DNA from: Streptomyces sp. NRRL S-340
GTDB lineage: Bacteria > Actinomycetota > Actinomycetes > Streptomycetales > Streptomycetaceae
Length of the DNA: 64,000 nt
Direction of reading: 5' to 3'
Assembly (NCBI RefSeq): GCF_000720185.1
Contig: NZ_JOIY01000014.1
Coordinates: 1 to 64,000 of the forward strand
Under the pieces are notes generated by a model. That model had not been told where the DNA came from. It was given only the letters and a program-made list of their open reading frames with translations, and searched no databases. Position numbers and translations under genes: made by a program. Position 1 is the stretch's first letter, and every line of letters begins with the position of its first letter. Positions 37,001 to 46,900 of the stretch are shown piece by piece.

Positions 37001-37416
37001 ATGCCCGCCCCGGTGGGGTTGGTGACCCGGCACGACCGCATCGCCAGGGAGCCGCTGCCCCGGCTGAGCAGTGCCGTCCAGCCCGCGCCCAGGACCTCGC
37101 AGCCGTCCAGGGCGACCTGCCCGCGCACCGCGTCGATCACCGGCAGCTCCCCCTCACCGGCCCGCAGCAGCAGGTCGGTGAGCATCACGGCGTCCGCCGC
37201 GAGGGTCACCGCCGCCCCCTTGGCGGGGGCGATCTCGACGCTGCCGCGCGGGCCGTCGGCGACGATCGTCACCCGGTTCTGCACGACCAGGGTCTCCTGG
37301 TAACTGCCCGGCCGGACGCTGATGATCGCTCCCGGACGGGCGTTGAGCAGAGCCGCGCCGATCGTCGCGTGATCGCAGCCGCCCTCCCGGCCGACGGTGA
37401 TCAGATGGCGGGCCAC
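34057..37416 (-). CDS. Beta-helix / tandem AAA+ ATPase, EccA-like
   Basis: 1,119 residues from GTG 37416; GAAGGAG lies 6 nt upstream. Residues 15-530 are a right-handed parallel beta-helix with about twenty short repeats (for example VEDCEI, VRNCRMRDARGNGVLANG). After a Pro/Glu linker come two CbbX/EccA-type AAA+ modules. Walker A GPPGTGKTTVARLY starts near residues 608 and 890, and Walker B is VLFIDEAY in both; sensor motifs are in GYPKEM and GYPEEM. EccA proteins of mycobacterial ESX systems have one AAA+ domain behind a TPR region and act as cytosolic chaperone-ATPases for substrates. Here the TPR is replaced by a beta-helix and the AAA+ is doubled. It is the last gene of a three-gene operon in the type VII locus. 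Confidence 0.88.
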   Translation of the reverse strand: MARHLITVGREGGCDHATIGAALLNARPGAIISVRPGSYQETLVVQNRVTIVADGPRGSVEIAPAKGAAVTLAADAVMLTDLLLRAGEGELPVIDAVRGQVALDGCEVLGAGWTALLSRGSGSLAMRSCRVTNPTGAGIVEAGSTGSVIEDCLIENLGTSAVVVSEEGRVTVRNCRMRDARGNGVLANGQSRGVVEDCEIATTEKPGIALEGGTSLRVVRTTLRDCTLGVHVSSSVRTELSHVAVHRSGGHGFVVADRSDPQLSYCETSATQGSGVYVTGRSRGYFVNCAFDGAEAAAVHVEESSTPSFTGARVTGSKGTGLLLEGESAAEFDQLDVVRAGGTGVSVASGANPLLRRARVTEARGAGIQVSGQARGRFEDCEVGDCAGHALRIEGGGNPHMGSSALRGAGGSGVSVGAEGQGTLRDCEISGSSASGAAVEAKGELHLVRTRVLGSGGHGALVAADGRAVLKACEFSGNTGDGVRIESDGPVEVTDCTVRSNRGAGVKHARPGAHFTLSGLTSLDNKTPDVGTEPPAEDTPSTAGEPATGSGQENQEPENALVAELNALIGLDNVKEQVSMLVSLGKLAQRRARLGIPAPPMSRHLVFAGPPGTGKTTVARLYGGILASLGMLSSGHIVEVSRADLVAQVIGGTAIKTTEVFERAQGGVLFIDEAYTLLSDSKGSSVDFGQEAIDTLVKLIEDHRDDTVVIVAGYPKEMTDFLAANPGMASRFTRTIEFENYSVDELVTITENMCASHRYVLDPLTREALGIRFSRMRRDATFGNGRAARQVFEEMIDRQSLRLATQQEASEADLMLMVPEDVGADEAEEVRTEVRKGPGESDALARLRAMTGLAAVKREVGGIVDLLTAYRQRAAVGLPTPAISHHLVFSGPPGTGKTTVARLYAELLRSFGVLSSGRLVEVSRADLVGRYIGHTAQLTTEKFEEAVGGVLFIDEAYTLTPANSPQDFGREAVDTLLKLMEDRRDEVVVIVAGYPEEMEGFLASNPGLASRFSRHVSFEDYSTDELLSIIDEQATAAGYVCAPATREALRAHLDALPRTRSFGNARLARQLMETMMTRQAGRLASLSAPDLEALTTLLPEDLPAGTPGTADRTPVEHVR

Positions 37417-37578
37417 GACTGCTCCTTCCCGTCGGGTGCGGACGGCCGGGACGCCCGGTCAGGGGCGCCGGCGGGCGGCGCGGCGGGACCCGCGCCGCAG
37501 GCACGGCGGTGCGCGCTCTGCATGGTGATTACCTCTTCGGGGTGGGGTACCCGGCCGGGCTGGTCGGCCGGGCCGTAC

Positions 37579-39330
37579 TCAGTGCTGCGTCCCGGCGGCC
37601 CACAGAACGCGGCCGTCGGTGGCGAGGATCGTGACGTTGCCGTCGTTCTGGAGGACGAGCCGGGCGCCGTCGTGGCCGCCCGAGCCGGACGACCAGCGGG
37701 TCTGCTGCGCCGCCGTACGGACGACGAGGTCGCCGTCGGACTGGAGGACGGCGTAGTCGCCCTGGCCCGAGGTCTGCGAGGACCAGCGGACCGTGCCGTT
37801 CTCGTCCGTGATGACGAGGTTGCCGTCGGAACGCATCGTCAGGTGCGTCCGGTTGGAGGCGAGGCTCTGCCCGGGGCGCAGGACGTGCGTGCCGCTGAAG
37901 ACCTCGGTGCCCCATCGAGGGGCGGGCTCGGGATCGGGGTGTGCGGCCGGCTTCGGGTCGGCGGCGGTGCCGTCGCCCTGCGCCGGGGCGCCGGGGTCGG
38001 TGCCGGTGTCGGGGGTGGTGGTGTGGTCGGGGGTGGTGGCGACCGCGCTCGAACCGGTGGCGTGGTCGTGGGGCGCGTCAGGGTCGGTCGTGGTGGGTTC
38101 GAGCGGGGTGAGGGGAGTCTCCGCGGGCGTGGCCGTGGAGGCGGAGGCGGCGGCGCGCGCCTGGGGCGCGGCGGGCTCGGCCGCGGACGCGGCCGTGGCA
38201 CCGGCCGCGGTTGCTGTCGCGGCCACGCGCGCGCGGGCCGTGGCCGTCGCCGGTTCGGAGCCGGCCTTCGCCGGCGTGCCGGCCGCCGCCTTCGCGGTGG
38301 CGTTCTTCACGGCCGCGGTCTTCGTCGCCGCGGTGTTCGCGGCGGAGGCGGCGGTGGTCGTGCCGTCCGGCTTCCTGGCGGCAGCGGTGCCTGCGCCCGT
38401 GCCGGCACCGGTGACCGCGGTTTTGGCGGTCGCGGTTCCGGCCGGCGTGTCCGGGTGGGCCGCGGCCGGTACGGTCTGCCGCGCCGCTCCCTTCCCGGGA
38501 GCCCCGGCGGCCGTAGCGGTGTGCTGCGGCACGGCGGAACGGACCGGGGAGGAGACGTCCGCCGCCACTGCGGGCGGGGTGTTCGACGATGCCGTTCCCG
38601 TTCCCGCCGGGACGTTCCCGGCCCGGTCGGCGGTGTCCGCGGCGAGCGCCTGGGGCACGGCGGCGGGGGAGTTCGCCGCCGTCCGGCCGCCCGACGAGGC
38701 GGCCGGAGCGTGCCACGCGCCCGCCCCCGGGTCCAGCAGACCACCGGCGGAACCGTCGCCGTCGGACTGCGCGACCGGCATCTGGCCGGCGTAGGCGTCG
38801 GTGTGCCGGTCCGGGGTGCCGCCCTGGCGCTTGGCGACCGGGTCCCCGGCGCCCATGCCCTCGTAGTTGCGCATGTGGTCCTTGCCGTGGGAGGCGACGA
38901 ACGGCGTGGCGGCGATGACGGCGCCCGCGACGGCGGCGGCCACCAGGAAGGGCCGTTCGGTGACCCGGGCGGCGAAACCCGTGCCCGGTGTCCGGCGGGG
39001 CCCCGACGGCGGGGCGGACGCCGCGGCCTCGCCGGCCGCCTCGGCGCCGGCCTGCCGGGCGTCGTCGCCCGTGCCGCCAGGCCGCCAGGCCTCCGGGTCC
39101 GCCTCCGGCGCCGGCTCCGGGCTCCGGGGCGCGGACAGCGCCGTGGCCAGCGCCCGCGCGGTCTTCTCGTCCTGGCCGGCGCCCAGCGGGTCGGCCGGGG
39201 CGAACGGGCTCATGCTGGCCCCGTCGGGCATCGGCAGTGCGGCGGCCCGCCGGATCCGCGGCGCGGTGGCGGAGGCCGCGTCGGCCGGGGCGGCCGGAGT
39301 GGCTGCGGTCCTCGGGGTTCTGGGAGACAT
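37579..39330 (-). CDS. Membrane-anchored bulb-type (mannose-binding-like) lectin
   Basis: 583 residues from ATG; AAGGAG lies just upstream. Residues 1-125 are cytosolic, Pro/Ala-rich and charged. One membrane segment (PFLVAAAVAGAVIAATPFVA) lies near residues 127-147. A 300-residue Ala/Thr/Pro-rich stalk follows, then a C-terminal B-lectin domain (about 470-583) with repeated MRSDGNLVI / LQSDGDLVV / LQNDGNVTI, which match the QxDxNxVxY sugar-site pattern with substitutions. The predicted topology puts the lectin outside. It sits between the ART-like and EccA-like genes of one operon, so a role at the secretion apparatus or the cell wall is likely. Confidence 0.85.
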   Translation of the reverse strand: MSPRTPRTAATPAAPADAASATAPRIRRAAALPMPDGASMSPFAPADPLGAGQDEKTARALATALSAPRSPEPAPEADPEAWRPGGTGDDARQAGAEAAGEAAASAPPSGPRRTPGTGFAARVTERPFLVAAAVAGAVIAATPFVASHGKDHMRNYEGMGAGDPVAKRQGGTPDRHTDAYAGQMPVAQSDGDGSAGGLLDPGAGAWHAPAASSGGRTAANSPAAVPQALAADTADRAGNVPAGTGTASSNTPPAVAADVSSPVRSAVPQHTATAAGAPGKGAARQTVPAAAHPDTPAGTATAKTAVTGAGTGAGTAAARKPDGTTTAASAANTAATKTAAVKNATAKAAAGTPAKAGSEPATATARARVAATATAAGATAASAAEPAAPQARAAASASTATPAETPLTPLEPTTTDPDAPHDHATGSSAVATTPDHTTTPDTGTDPGAPAQGDGTAADPKPAAHPDPEPAPRWGTEVFSGTHVLRPGQSLASNRTHLTMRSDGNLVITDENGTVRWSSQTSGQGDYAVLQSDGDLVVRTAAQQTRWSSGSGGHDGARLVLQNDGNVTILATDGRVLWAAGTQH

Positions 39331-39403
39331 GGGACTCCTTGTACGGGGCGGGCCGGTGCCGGAGCACCGGCGTGATGGCCGGGAGGGCAGGAGGGGGGCG
39401 GGT

Positions 39404-42097
39404 TCAGGCGGTGCCGGTGTGCGGCGGCACCGCCGTGCCCGCCGCCGCGGGTCGGGTCGTCGGTGTGCGCGCGGCCGTGCCGGCGGACAGATCCATGGCG
39501 GCGCGCAGCCGTTCGAGGAGGGCGACGTCGGAGGCGGTCAGCTCCGTCGTGCCGGACGAGCGGTCGTGCGGGGGCAGTTCGCGCAGCAGGCCGACCGTGG
39601 CCGGACCGCGCCGCGCGACACCGAGGAACCGGAAGCCGGAGTGGCGGGAGAACACGACCTCCCTGCTCTCCTCGTCCAGGAGGACACCGGCGCGGCGGCC
39701 CGTCACCGACCAGATGAGCACGTGATCGGTCGCCGGCGGTGGACCGGCGGCCTCGGCCGCCGTACCGCGGACCGGGAACTCGCCGTCCAGACGGGCCCCC
39801 ACCAGGTCGGGCGTCAGGCGGGCGGTGAACTGCGGGCCGGCGCTGACCACGGCACCACGGTAGGAGGGAAGTCTGCGCAGCCCCCACTCCACACAGCGCA
39901 GCAACGCCAGCGTCGACTCGTCCCCGTCGGTCACGGACGTGCCCAGTTCCGACTCGTCCACGGCGGTCAAGTACACGTGTACGGCCGCCAGATGAGTGAG
40001 CGCGACGTCACCGGAGTCCTGCGCGCGCATGCCGGGCAGCCGCGTCATCGCCTGCAGGGCGGCCCTGGTGTGGCGCTCCCAGAACGGACCCAGGGAGGCC
40101 CGGAGCCTGTCGTGGTCGCTCCGCGCGTCCGGCGGCGGCTCCTGGGGGCGGGGCGTCGGCGCGGTCCGCCGGGGGGCGGGCCCGTGCTGCGGGGAGGAGG
40201 CCTGCGGAGCCGGCGGCCGGAGCCAGGTCTCCCTCGTCGAAGCGGGGGAGGGCGTCTCGCGCGGCACGGGCGGGGGCACCGCGGGCACGGCCGCCGACGT
40301 GGCTCGTGGAGGGGCCGCCTCGCCCGGGGTCTCCGTGGCGCCGGTGCCCGCCGTGGCGTACGCGGGCCGTCCGGAAGGCGCGTCCGGTGCGGCCGGGCGG
40401 TGGGGGGTGTCCGGTGAACCGGGCAGGTCCGGTGCGCTCGGTGCGGCCACCGCGCCCGGCGTGGGGGCGGACGTGGTCGCGAGCGGGACCCCCGGCGTGG
40501 ACGGCTCCGGCTCAAGCACCGGTTCAGGCACCGGCTCCGGTTCAGGCACCGGCTCCGACTCCGGGTCAGACACCGGCTCAAGCACCGGTTCCGGCTCCCG
40601 TTCCAACTCGGGCGATGGGACGGGACGGCCTGCGGCCCCGGGCGCGTCGTCTCGCGCGGACTCGTCGTCAGGTTCCATCCCCGGCACCGCCCCCGGCCCC
40701 GCTGCTTCCACGGCACCGGCCTCCTCCGCCGTCCGTGCCGACGGATCCTGGGCCAGCAGCGAGAAGCCGTGCCGCACGGCCAGCCTGCGCAACTGGTCCA
40801 TCCCGTTGGCGCCGAGGACACCGTGGACCCGCACCACCGCACGTTCCCGTTCCTCCGCCTCCATGTCCCGGAGGATCCCGTCGAGGTGCGGCCAGAGGGA
40901 GTCGTCCAGCGCGCGCCGGGGCGCGCCGAGGTCGACGGCCACGACGTCGGGCGCGACCGGCCGGTGCGCGGCGGCGTGCGGCGGACGGGTGCTGCGCGGA
41001 CCGATCCACAGGCCCGCCGGGGTCACCGCCGCCTTCCAGCGGCCGTCGAGCACCAGCGCGTCCGGCTCCGCCCCCTCGCGGCGCAGCCCGGCCGGAGCGC
41101 GCCAGGCGGCCACCCGGACCGGCGGCCGGACCCCGTTCGCCATGGGCGGGCAGACCACGGCCTCCACGTACGGACGCCAGGAGGGCGTCCCGTCGGCGCC
41201 GACCATGCGGAGGGAGACGGACGCCTCACCGGGCGAGGCGCCCTCGGTGATCACCGGCACGCCATGGGCCACCTGCGTGTCGGCGCCGATCAGATCGGCC
41301 ACCGCCTGCCCGGTGCCGATCAGGTCCCGGCCGTCGAGGGACAGCAGCCGCACCGACCGGCGCAGCCGTCCCGGCAGCGCGGCCAGCACGTCCGCCAGCG
41401 CTTCGGCGGGCACGTCCGGAGCGCCGAGCAGCACCTGCGGCCGGTCCGGGTCGGGCGGTACGGCGTAGGGCAGGGCGTGCACGACGGGAGCGGTGGCCTG
41501 GGCCGGGCGGACCAGCAGGCCCGCCGGGACCGGTTCGACGACGTGTCCGCCGGCCGCTTCCCTCCCCACCCGTTCCAGGGCGGACTCCCAGTCGGGGACC
41601 GGCAGCCGGCTGCCGACCCGGCGGGGCACCTCACCGGTGGAGAAGTGCCACCAGCCCCCGGGCGCACCGGGCAGGTCGGGCGAGAACAGGGAACCGTCCG
41701 GTACGACGACGGCGGCCCCGGCCGTGGCCAGTACGTCGAACCCCCAGCGTTCGCACAGGAGCCGGGCCACCGAGGGCCGGCCGCCGGCCTCGTCCGCACC
41801 CGCGGACATCACCAGGCGCAGCACACGTATGTCGGCCTTACGGCTCTTCTCCAGCGCCGGTGCCAGCTGTTCGCACAGGGCGTCCGCGCCGCCGTCGCCC
41901 AGGGACGAGCCGACCACGACGGCGACCTCCCCCTCCCCGGCGGGCCCCAGACAGTCGGCGACGTCCTTGAGCGGCGCGGGCGGGCGGTCGCCCCGGTGCA
42001 CGAGATGGACCCGTTCGCCGCCGGTGGTCACCGTCAGCGGCCCGGCGGCGCGGGCACCGGTACGCCCGGCGCGCCTTCCGGCACCGCGCCGGATCAT
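39404..42097 (-). CDS. Type VII locus protein with ADP-ribosyltransferase-like C-terminus
   Basis: 897 residues from ATG 42097. Residues 1-440 form a globular domain of unrecognised family. Residues 450-680 are disordered and contain an acidic Pro-Glu repeat (EPVPEPEPVPEP). Residues 690-840 resemble the ART fold: a LPSYRGAVVSAG strand with the NAD-site Arg, and DEESREVVFSRHSGFRFL, which resembles the ExE-V-L-F-x-x-G-x-F-x-V end. However, the STS motif is missing and the Glu pair is ESRE rather than ExE, so catalysis is doubtful. No signal peptide or membrane segment is seen. It is first in the operon with the lectin and the EccA-like ATPase. I infer a cytosolic accessory or substrate-handling factor. 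Confidence 0.75.
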   Translation of the reverse strand: MIRRGAGRRAGRTGARAAGPLTVTTGGERVHLVHRGDRPPAPLKDVADCLGPAGEGEVAVVVGSSLGDGGADALCEQLAPALEKSRKADIRVLRLVMSAGADEAGGRPSVARLLCERWGFDVLATAGAAVVVPDGSLFSPDLPGAPGGWWHFSTGEVPRRVGSRLPVPDWESALERVGREAAGGHVVEPVPAGLLVRPAQATAPVVHALPYAVPPDPDRPQVLLGAPDVPAEALADVLAALPGRLRRSVRLLSLDGRDLIGTGQAVADLIGADTQVAHGVPVITEGASPGEASVSLRMVGADGTPSWRPYVEAVVCPPMANGVRPPVRVAAWRAPAGLRREGAEPDALVLDGRWKAAVTPAGLWIGPRSTRPPHAAAHRPVAPDVVAVDLGAPRRALDDSLWPHLDGILRDMEAEERERAVVRVHGVLGANGMDQLRRLAVRHGFSLLAQDPSARTAEEAGAVEAAGPGAVPGMEPDDESARDDAPGAAGRPVPSPELEREPEPVLEPVSDPESEPVPEPEPVPEPVLEPEPSTPGVPLATTSAPTPGAVAAPSAPDLPGSPDTPHRPAAPDAPSGRPAYATAGTGATETPGEAAPPRATSAAVPAVPPPVPRETPSPASTRETWLRPPAPQASSPQHGPAPRRTAPTPRPQEPPPDARSDHDRLRASLGPFWERHTRAALQAMTRLPGMRAQDSGDVALTHLAAVHVYLTAVDESELGTSVTDGDESTLALLRCVEWGLRRLPSYRGAVVSAGPQFTARLTPDLVGARLDGEFPVRGTAAEAAGPPPATDHVLIWSVTGRRAGVLLDEESREVVFSRHSGFRFLGVARRGPATVGLLRELPPHDRSSGTTELTASDVALLERLRAAMDLSAGTAARTPTTRPAAAGTAVPPHTGTA

Positions 42098-42418
42098 CGC
42101 CTGCTCCCTGCACGGCTGACGGTCATGCGGTCCTCGCAGCTCTTGGTCGCGTCGGTGGGGTCACGGTCACACCGGAACCCGTGTGTTCTTGACACATGGG
42201 TGAGTCCGGTACGGTGCTGACCGGCCGCGCCAGGCCGGAGGGACGGAGCGGGAAACACGGAGGTGTTCCGTCCGCTCCGGTGTGACATGTGGTGTCCGGT
42301 GCCGACCCGTCGCCACATGTGCTGTGCTGGACAAGAGTTTACCCGTCGCCGCCGAGACCGGCGACGGATGTCCCACGACCCGGAACCAACGGTCCACCAC
42401 GCTCAGGGGTTTCAGCCT
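42098..42418. promoter_or_regulatory. Divergent promoter region of the ART-like operon and mycP
   Basis: 321 nt separate the two divergent genes. The region contains ACATGTGG (42285-42292) and its inverse CCACATGT (42313-42320), 20 nt apart, and a further GACACATGG near 42190-42198. These AT-containing words stand out in this GC-rich DNA and could be regulator sites. A TTGACA occurs at about 42188-42193. Confidence 0.4.
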
Positions 42419-43687
42419 GTGAACGACGAGAGCACTTCATCCCACCTCGCCCCCGGACGTGTCCGCCGGCACACCCTGCGGTCCGCCGCCGTGCTGCCGC
42501 TCCTCGGCGGGCTGCTGGCCCTGACCCCGCCCGTACCGGCGGCCGCGGCACCTGACTCCGGTGCGGCCGTCGCCGACGCGTCGGCCGGGCCGCCGAAGCT
42601 GCCCCTGATGCCGCCGGCGCTCACCTCCGGCGCGACCGCGTGCACCAGACCCTCGAAGGTCCAGGTGAACGCGGTGCCCTGGGCACAGCAGAGCCTGAGC
42701 CTGGCACGGGCCGCGCGCTACAGCCAGGGGGCCGGCGTGGCGGTGGGCGTGGTGGACACCGGTGTGTCGGCCCACGCGCCGCTGCTCGCCGGGCGGGTGC
42801 AGGACACCGGGGACGCCGCCCAGGACTGCGTGGGGCACGGCACCTTCCTCGCCGGGATCGTCGCGGCGGCGCCCGCTCCCGGGGGCGGTTTCAGCGGTGT
42901 GGCACCCCTGGCCCGGATCATCGGCGCGCGAGGAACCGACCAGAAGGGCACGGCGAGCGCGGCGCGGGTCGCCGAGGGCATCGAGGCGGTGGTGGCGGCG
43001 GGGGCGAAGATCGTCGTGGTGTCGGCCGCGCTGCCCGGGTCCGGTGCCGCGCTGAAGCCGGCCCTCGCGGCGGCGAAGGCCCACGACGTGCTCGTCATCG
43101 CCCCCGCCGCACCCGACACCGCGCCCCCCGGCTCCGGGCAGGGCGCGAGCCCTTCTCCCACCGCATACTGGCCGGCCGCCGCTGACGGGGTGCTCTCGGT
43201 GGTGGACACCGACATCGACGGCGGCCGGCCCCAGGGCGCGGTTCCCGTCCCCGGGCACGCCGATCTCGCGGCCCCCGGCAACGGCATCACCGGCATCGGA
43301 CCGTCCGGTCAGGGCTCCTACGTCGCCAACGGGCCGTCGGTCGCCGCCGCGTTCGTCGCCGGCACCGCCGCCCTGGTCCGTGCCCAGCGGCCCGGCCTGA
43401 GCGCCGAGGAGACGGCGGCCCGGCTGACGGCGACCGCCGCGCACGCGCAGGTGCCGCTCCTCGATCCCGCGGCGGCGCTCAGCATGGTGCTTCCTTCGGG
43501 GGGACCGGCCGCCGCACCGGACGAGACGGCCGTCCGCCTCCCGGCCCCGGCCCCCCGCAGCGGTGTCGTACGGCGTGCGGGGGTGCTCGCGGCGGGGTGC
43601 CTGCTGGTGACGGCGGCGGCGGTGGCCGCGATGGCCGTGGCCCGGATCCGCAGGACGCGGCGTGCCGCAGGACGCGGACCGGCCTGA
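42419..43687 (+). CDS. mycP: Mycosin, type VII secretion subtilisin-like protease
   Basis: 422 residues from GTG 42419 (AGGGG 9 nt upstream); ATG 42368 would add 17 residues. A signal peptide (LPLLGGLLALTPPVPAAAA) is followed by an S8 peptidase domain. The triad is D113 (VVDTGV), H140 (GHGTFLAGI) and S307 (NGPSVAAAFVAG). A C-terminal membrane helix (AGCLLVTAAAVAAMAVA) and a basic tail fix it in the membrane with the protease outside. Mycosins stabilise the ESX membrane complex and cleave some substrates. It converges with eccC. Confidence 0.92.
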   Translation: MNDESTSSHLAPGRVRRHTLRSAAVLPLLGGLLALTPPVPAAAAPDSGAAVADASAGPPKLPLMPPALTSGATACTRPSKVQVNAVPWAQQSLSLARAARYSQGAGVAVGVVDTGVSAHAPLLAGRVQDTGDAAQDCVGHGTFLAGIVAAAPAPGGGFSGVAPLARIIGARGTDQKGTASAARVAEGIEAVVAAGAKIVVVSAALPGSGAALKPALAAAKAHDVLVIAPAAPDTAPPGSGQGASPSPTAYWPAAADGVLSVVDTDIDGGRPQGAVPVPGHADLAAPGNGITGIGPSGQGSYVANGPSVAAAFVAGTAALVRAQRPGLSAEETAARLTATAAHAQVPLLDPAAALSMVLPSGGPAAAPDETAVRLPAPAPRSGVVRRAGVLAAGCLLVTAAAVAAMAVARIRRTRRAAGRGPA

Positions 43688-43720
43688 GCGGACGCCGCCC
43701 CCGGCCCGCACGGGGCCGCC

Positions 43721-43800
43721 CCAGTGCCCGCACGGAGCCGTCCAGGCCCGCACGGAGCCGTCCAGGCCCGCGCGGAGCCGTCCAGGCCCGCGCGGAGCCG
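43721..43800. repeat. 20-bp tandem repeats, four copies
   Basis: Four direct units of 20 bp (consensus tccaggcccgcrcggagccg) lie between the convergent mycP and eccC genes; a more degenerate copy precedes them at 43701. The last three differ by single bases. It is not coding, and its role is unknown. Confidence 0.85.
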
Positions 43801-43936
43801 GGGCGGTCTCTCTCGCGGAGATCCGTACGGAACAGAGCGGGGCAGGGGCCCGGACGCGTCCGGCTCCCGGACCTCGTCCGGTCCCGCTCGGGCCCCGTCG
43901 TCCCCCCCGCCGCCGTTCCGCTCAGGGGGCCTCGGC

Positions 43937-46900
43937 CTACCCCATGCCGTCCTCCTCCGTCCCGTGCAGCAGTCCCAGCTGGATCTGCGTCGCACTGCGG
44001 CGCGTGACGTAGCTGCCGCGGCCGGGCGGCAGGATCCTCGGCCTGATGTTGTTGAAGAGGTATCCCTCGCTCGGCGGGCACGACATCAGCAGACCGGGCG
44101 TGTTCACCTCCAGCATGCGCCGGACCAGCGGGTCGTTGAGGCCGCGCATCGCGCCCGCGGCGGCCCGGGTGACGACCATGTGCAGACCCACCTCGTACCC
44201 CAGCGGCAGGTGTTCCAGCAGGGGCTCGAAGACCGGCCGCATCGGGTTGGCGACGAGGTCGTAGTCGTCGACGAGGACGAACAGCCGGGGGCCCGCCCAC
44301 CAGTCGGCCTGCCGCATCTGGGCCGGTGAGATGTCCGGCCCGGGAGTGCGGGTCTTCAGGGCCCGGCCCACCCCGTCCACGTACTCGGCCAGTTGGTCGA
44401 CGGACACCGCGTGGCCCAGCTGGTACTCCTTGGGCACCGCCTCGACGAGTTCGCGGCGGAAGTCGACCACCAGGATCCGGGCCTCGGCCGGTGTGAACCG
44501 CTCGACGACCCCCTTCGCCACCAGGCGCAGCAGGTTGGTCTTGCCCGACTCGCTGTCGCCGAAGGCCACCAGGTGCGGGGTCTCGGCGAAGTTGTGCCAG
44601 GCCGGTTCCAGCTGCGTCTCCTCGACACCGAGCGCGATGTGGAAGCGGCGTCCCTCGGGCGCGGACGGCAACTGGGCCGCGTCCAGTTCGGTGGGCAGCA
44701 TGCGCACCGGCGGTGCGGACGGGCCCTGCCAGCTCTCCGCCACGGCCGCCACCAGGTCGGCGACGCCGTCGCTGAGACTGGCCGCGTCGTCGATGCCGTC
44801 GATGCGCGGCAGGGTGGTCAGGAAGTGCAGCTTGGAGTCGACCGTCAGACCGCGGCCGGGCACGGTCGGCACGGTCCTGGCCCGCCGCATGTCGATCGTG
44901 GAGTCCAGCGGGTCACCCATGCGCAGTTCCAGCTTGGTCCCCGACTGGTCGCGCACGGCCGTGGCCAGTTCCGCCCAGCGGGTGGTGGCGGTCACCACGT
45001 GGATGCCGTAGTTCAGACCGCTGGTGGCGAGCTGGGCGACCGTCTGCGTGTGGTCCTGGAACTCCTGCCGCATCGTCTGCCAGCCGTCGATCACCAGGAA
45101 CACGTCCCCGTGCCGTTCCTCGGGGAACTCACCGGCCGCGCGGCGGCGGCGCAGCGTCGCCATGGAGTCGATCGAGTGCTCCAGGAACAGCCGCTCCCGG
45201 TGGGCGAGGAGCGTGGTCATCTCGGCCAGGGTCCGGCCCACCCGTTCGGTCTCCAGCCGGCCCACGACCCCGCCCACGTGCGGAAGGCCGGACAGCGAGG
45301 AGAGGGTGCCGCCGCCGAAGTCGAGGCAGTAGAACTGGACCTCGCGCGGGGTGTGGGTGAGGGCCAGGGCGGTGATCAGGCTGCGGACGAGGGTGGACTT
45401 GCCGCTCTGCGGGCCGCCCGCGATGGCCACGTGGCCGCCCGCGCCGGCGAGGTCCACCGTCAGCAGGTCGCGTACCTGCTCGAAGGGCTTGTCGACGATG
45501 CCGAGGGGGACCCGCAGCCTGCCGCGGCCCTCCCAGTCGGCCGTGGTCAGACCCAGTTCCGGATCGGGGATCAGCGGCGGCAGCAGCGCGTCCAGGGTCG
45601 GCGGCTCGCCCAGCGGCGGCAGCCACACCTCGTACGCCGGCGGCCCGGAGTCGCGGAGCCTGTCGAGGGCCACCGCCATCAGGCTGTCCGCCTCCTCCTC
45701 GTCCGCACCGGCCGTCGTCGCGGCCGCGGGTTCCTCGGCGGCGGTGTCGTCGCGTCCGCCCACCCAGTCCCCGGTCCACGGCACCACCTGACCGGCGATC
45801 TTCTCCTGGGCCAGCGCGCCCACCTTCTGCCGGTAGGGCCCGGAGACGTACGCGGCCCGGAACCGGGTCAGCGGCTCGACACCGCTCTTGAGGAATCCGG
45901 CGCCCGGCTGCGACGGCAGCTCGTAGGCGTCGGGCACCCCGAGCACGCCCCGGCTCTCCATCGCCGAGAACGTGCGCAGACCGATGCGGTAGGAGAGATG
46001 GCCCTCCAGCTGGTGCATCCGGCCCTCGTCCAGCCGCTGCGAGGCCAGCAGCATGTGCACACCCAGCGAGCGGCCCAGCCGGCCGATGGCCACGAACAGG
46101 TCCATGAACTCCCGGTGCGCGGCGAGCAGTTCGCTGAACTCGTCCACGACCACCAGGAGACTGGGCAGCGGCTCCAGCGGAGTGCCGGCCGCGCGCGCCT
46201 TCTCGTAGTCGAGGACCGAGGTGAAGTTGCCCGCGCTGCGCAGCAGTTCCTGCCGGCGCTGGATCTCACCGCGCAGGGCGTCCTGCATGCGGTCCACCAG
46301 CGACACCTCGTCCGCCAGGTTGGTGATCACCGCGGAGGTGTGCGGCAGCTCGTCGAAACCGAGGAAGGTCGCACCGCCCTTGAAGTCGACGAGCACGAAG
46401 TTGAGCGTCTCCGACGAATGGGCCAGGGCCAGTCCCAGCACCAGGGTGCGCAGCAACTCGCTCTTGCCGGAACCCGTGGCGCCGATCAGCATGCCGTGCG
46501 GTCCCATGCCGTCCTGGGCGGACTCCTTGAGGTCCAGCTCGACCGGCCGCCCGTCCGCGCCCACCGCGATCGGCACCCGAAGGCGCTGCCGCTGGCCGCC
46601 GCGCCGCTCCCAGTACTCGGCGGGGGAGAACCGGTGCAGGTCCGGGATGCCCAGGAGGGCGGTCAGCTGGATGTCGGTGGACAGCGGCTGCGCGGCCTCG
46701 GCGGTCGCCCCGGTCCGCATCGGGGCGAGCTGGGCGGCCAGCGCCCGCGCCGCGGCCGGACCGAGGCGGTCCGCACGGCCCAGCGGGATCGTCGTCTCCT
46801 TCCGGTCCCGGTCGGTGCGTACGATCTTCAGCTCGTCGTACGCCGGCTGCCCCGGCTCCGCCGGCTCGCCCTCCTCCACACGCAGCCGCAGCACCGTACG

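Noticed and set aside
43701..43800. 20-bp repeats considered as a CRISPR array or iteron origin.
   Set aside because: No spacers, no cas genes, no replication gene nearby.
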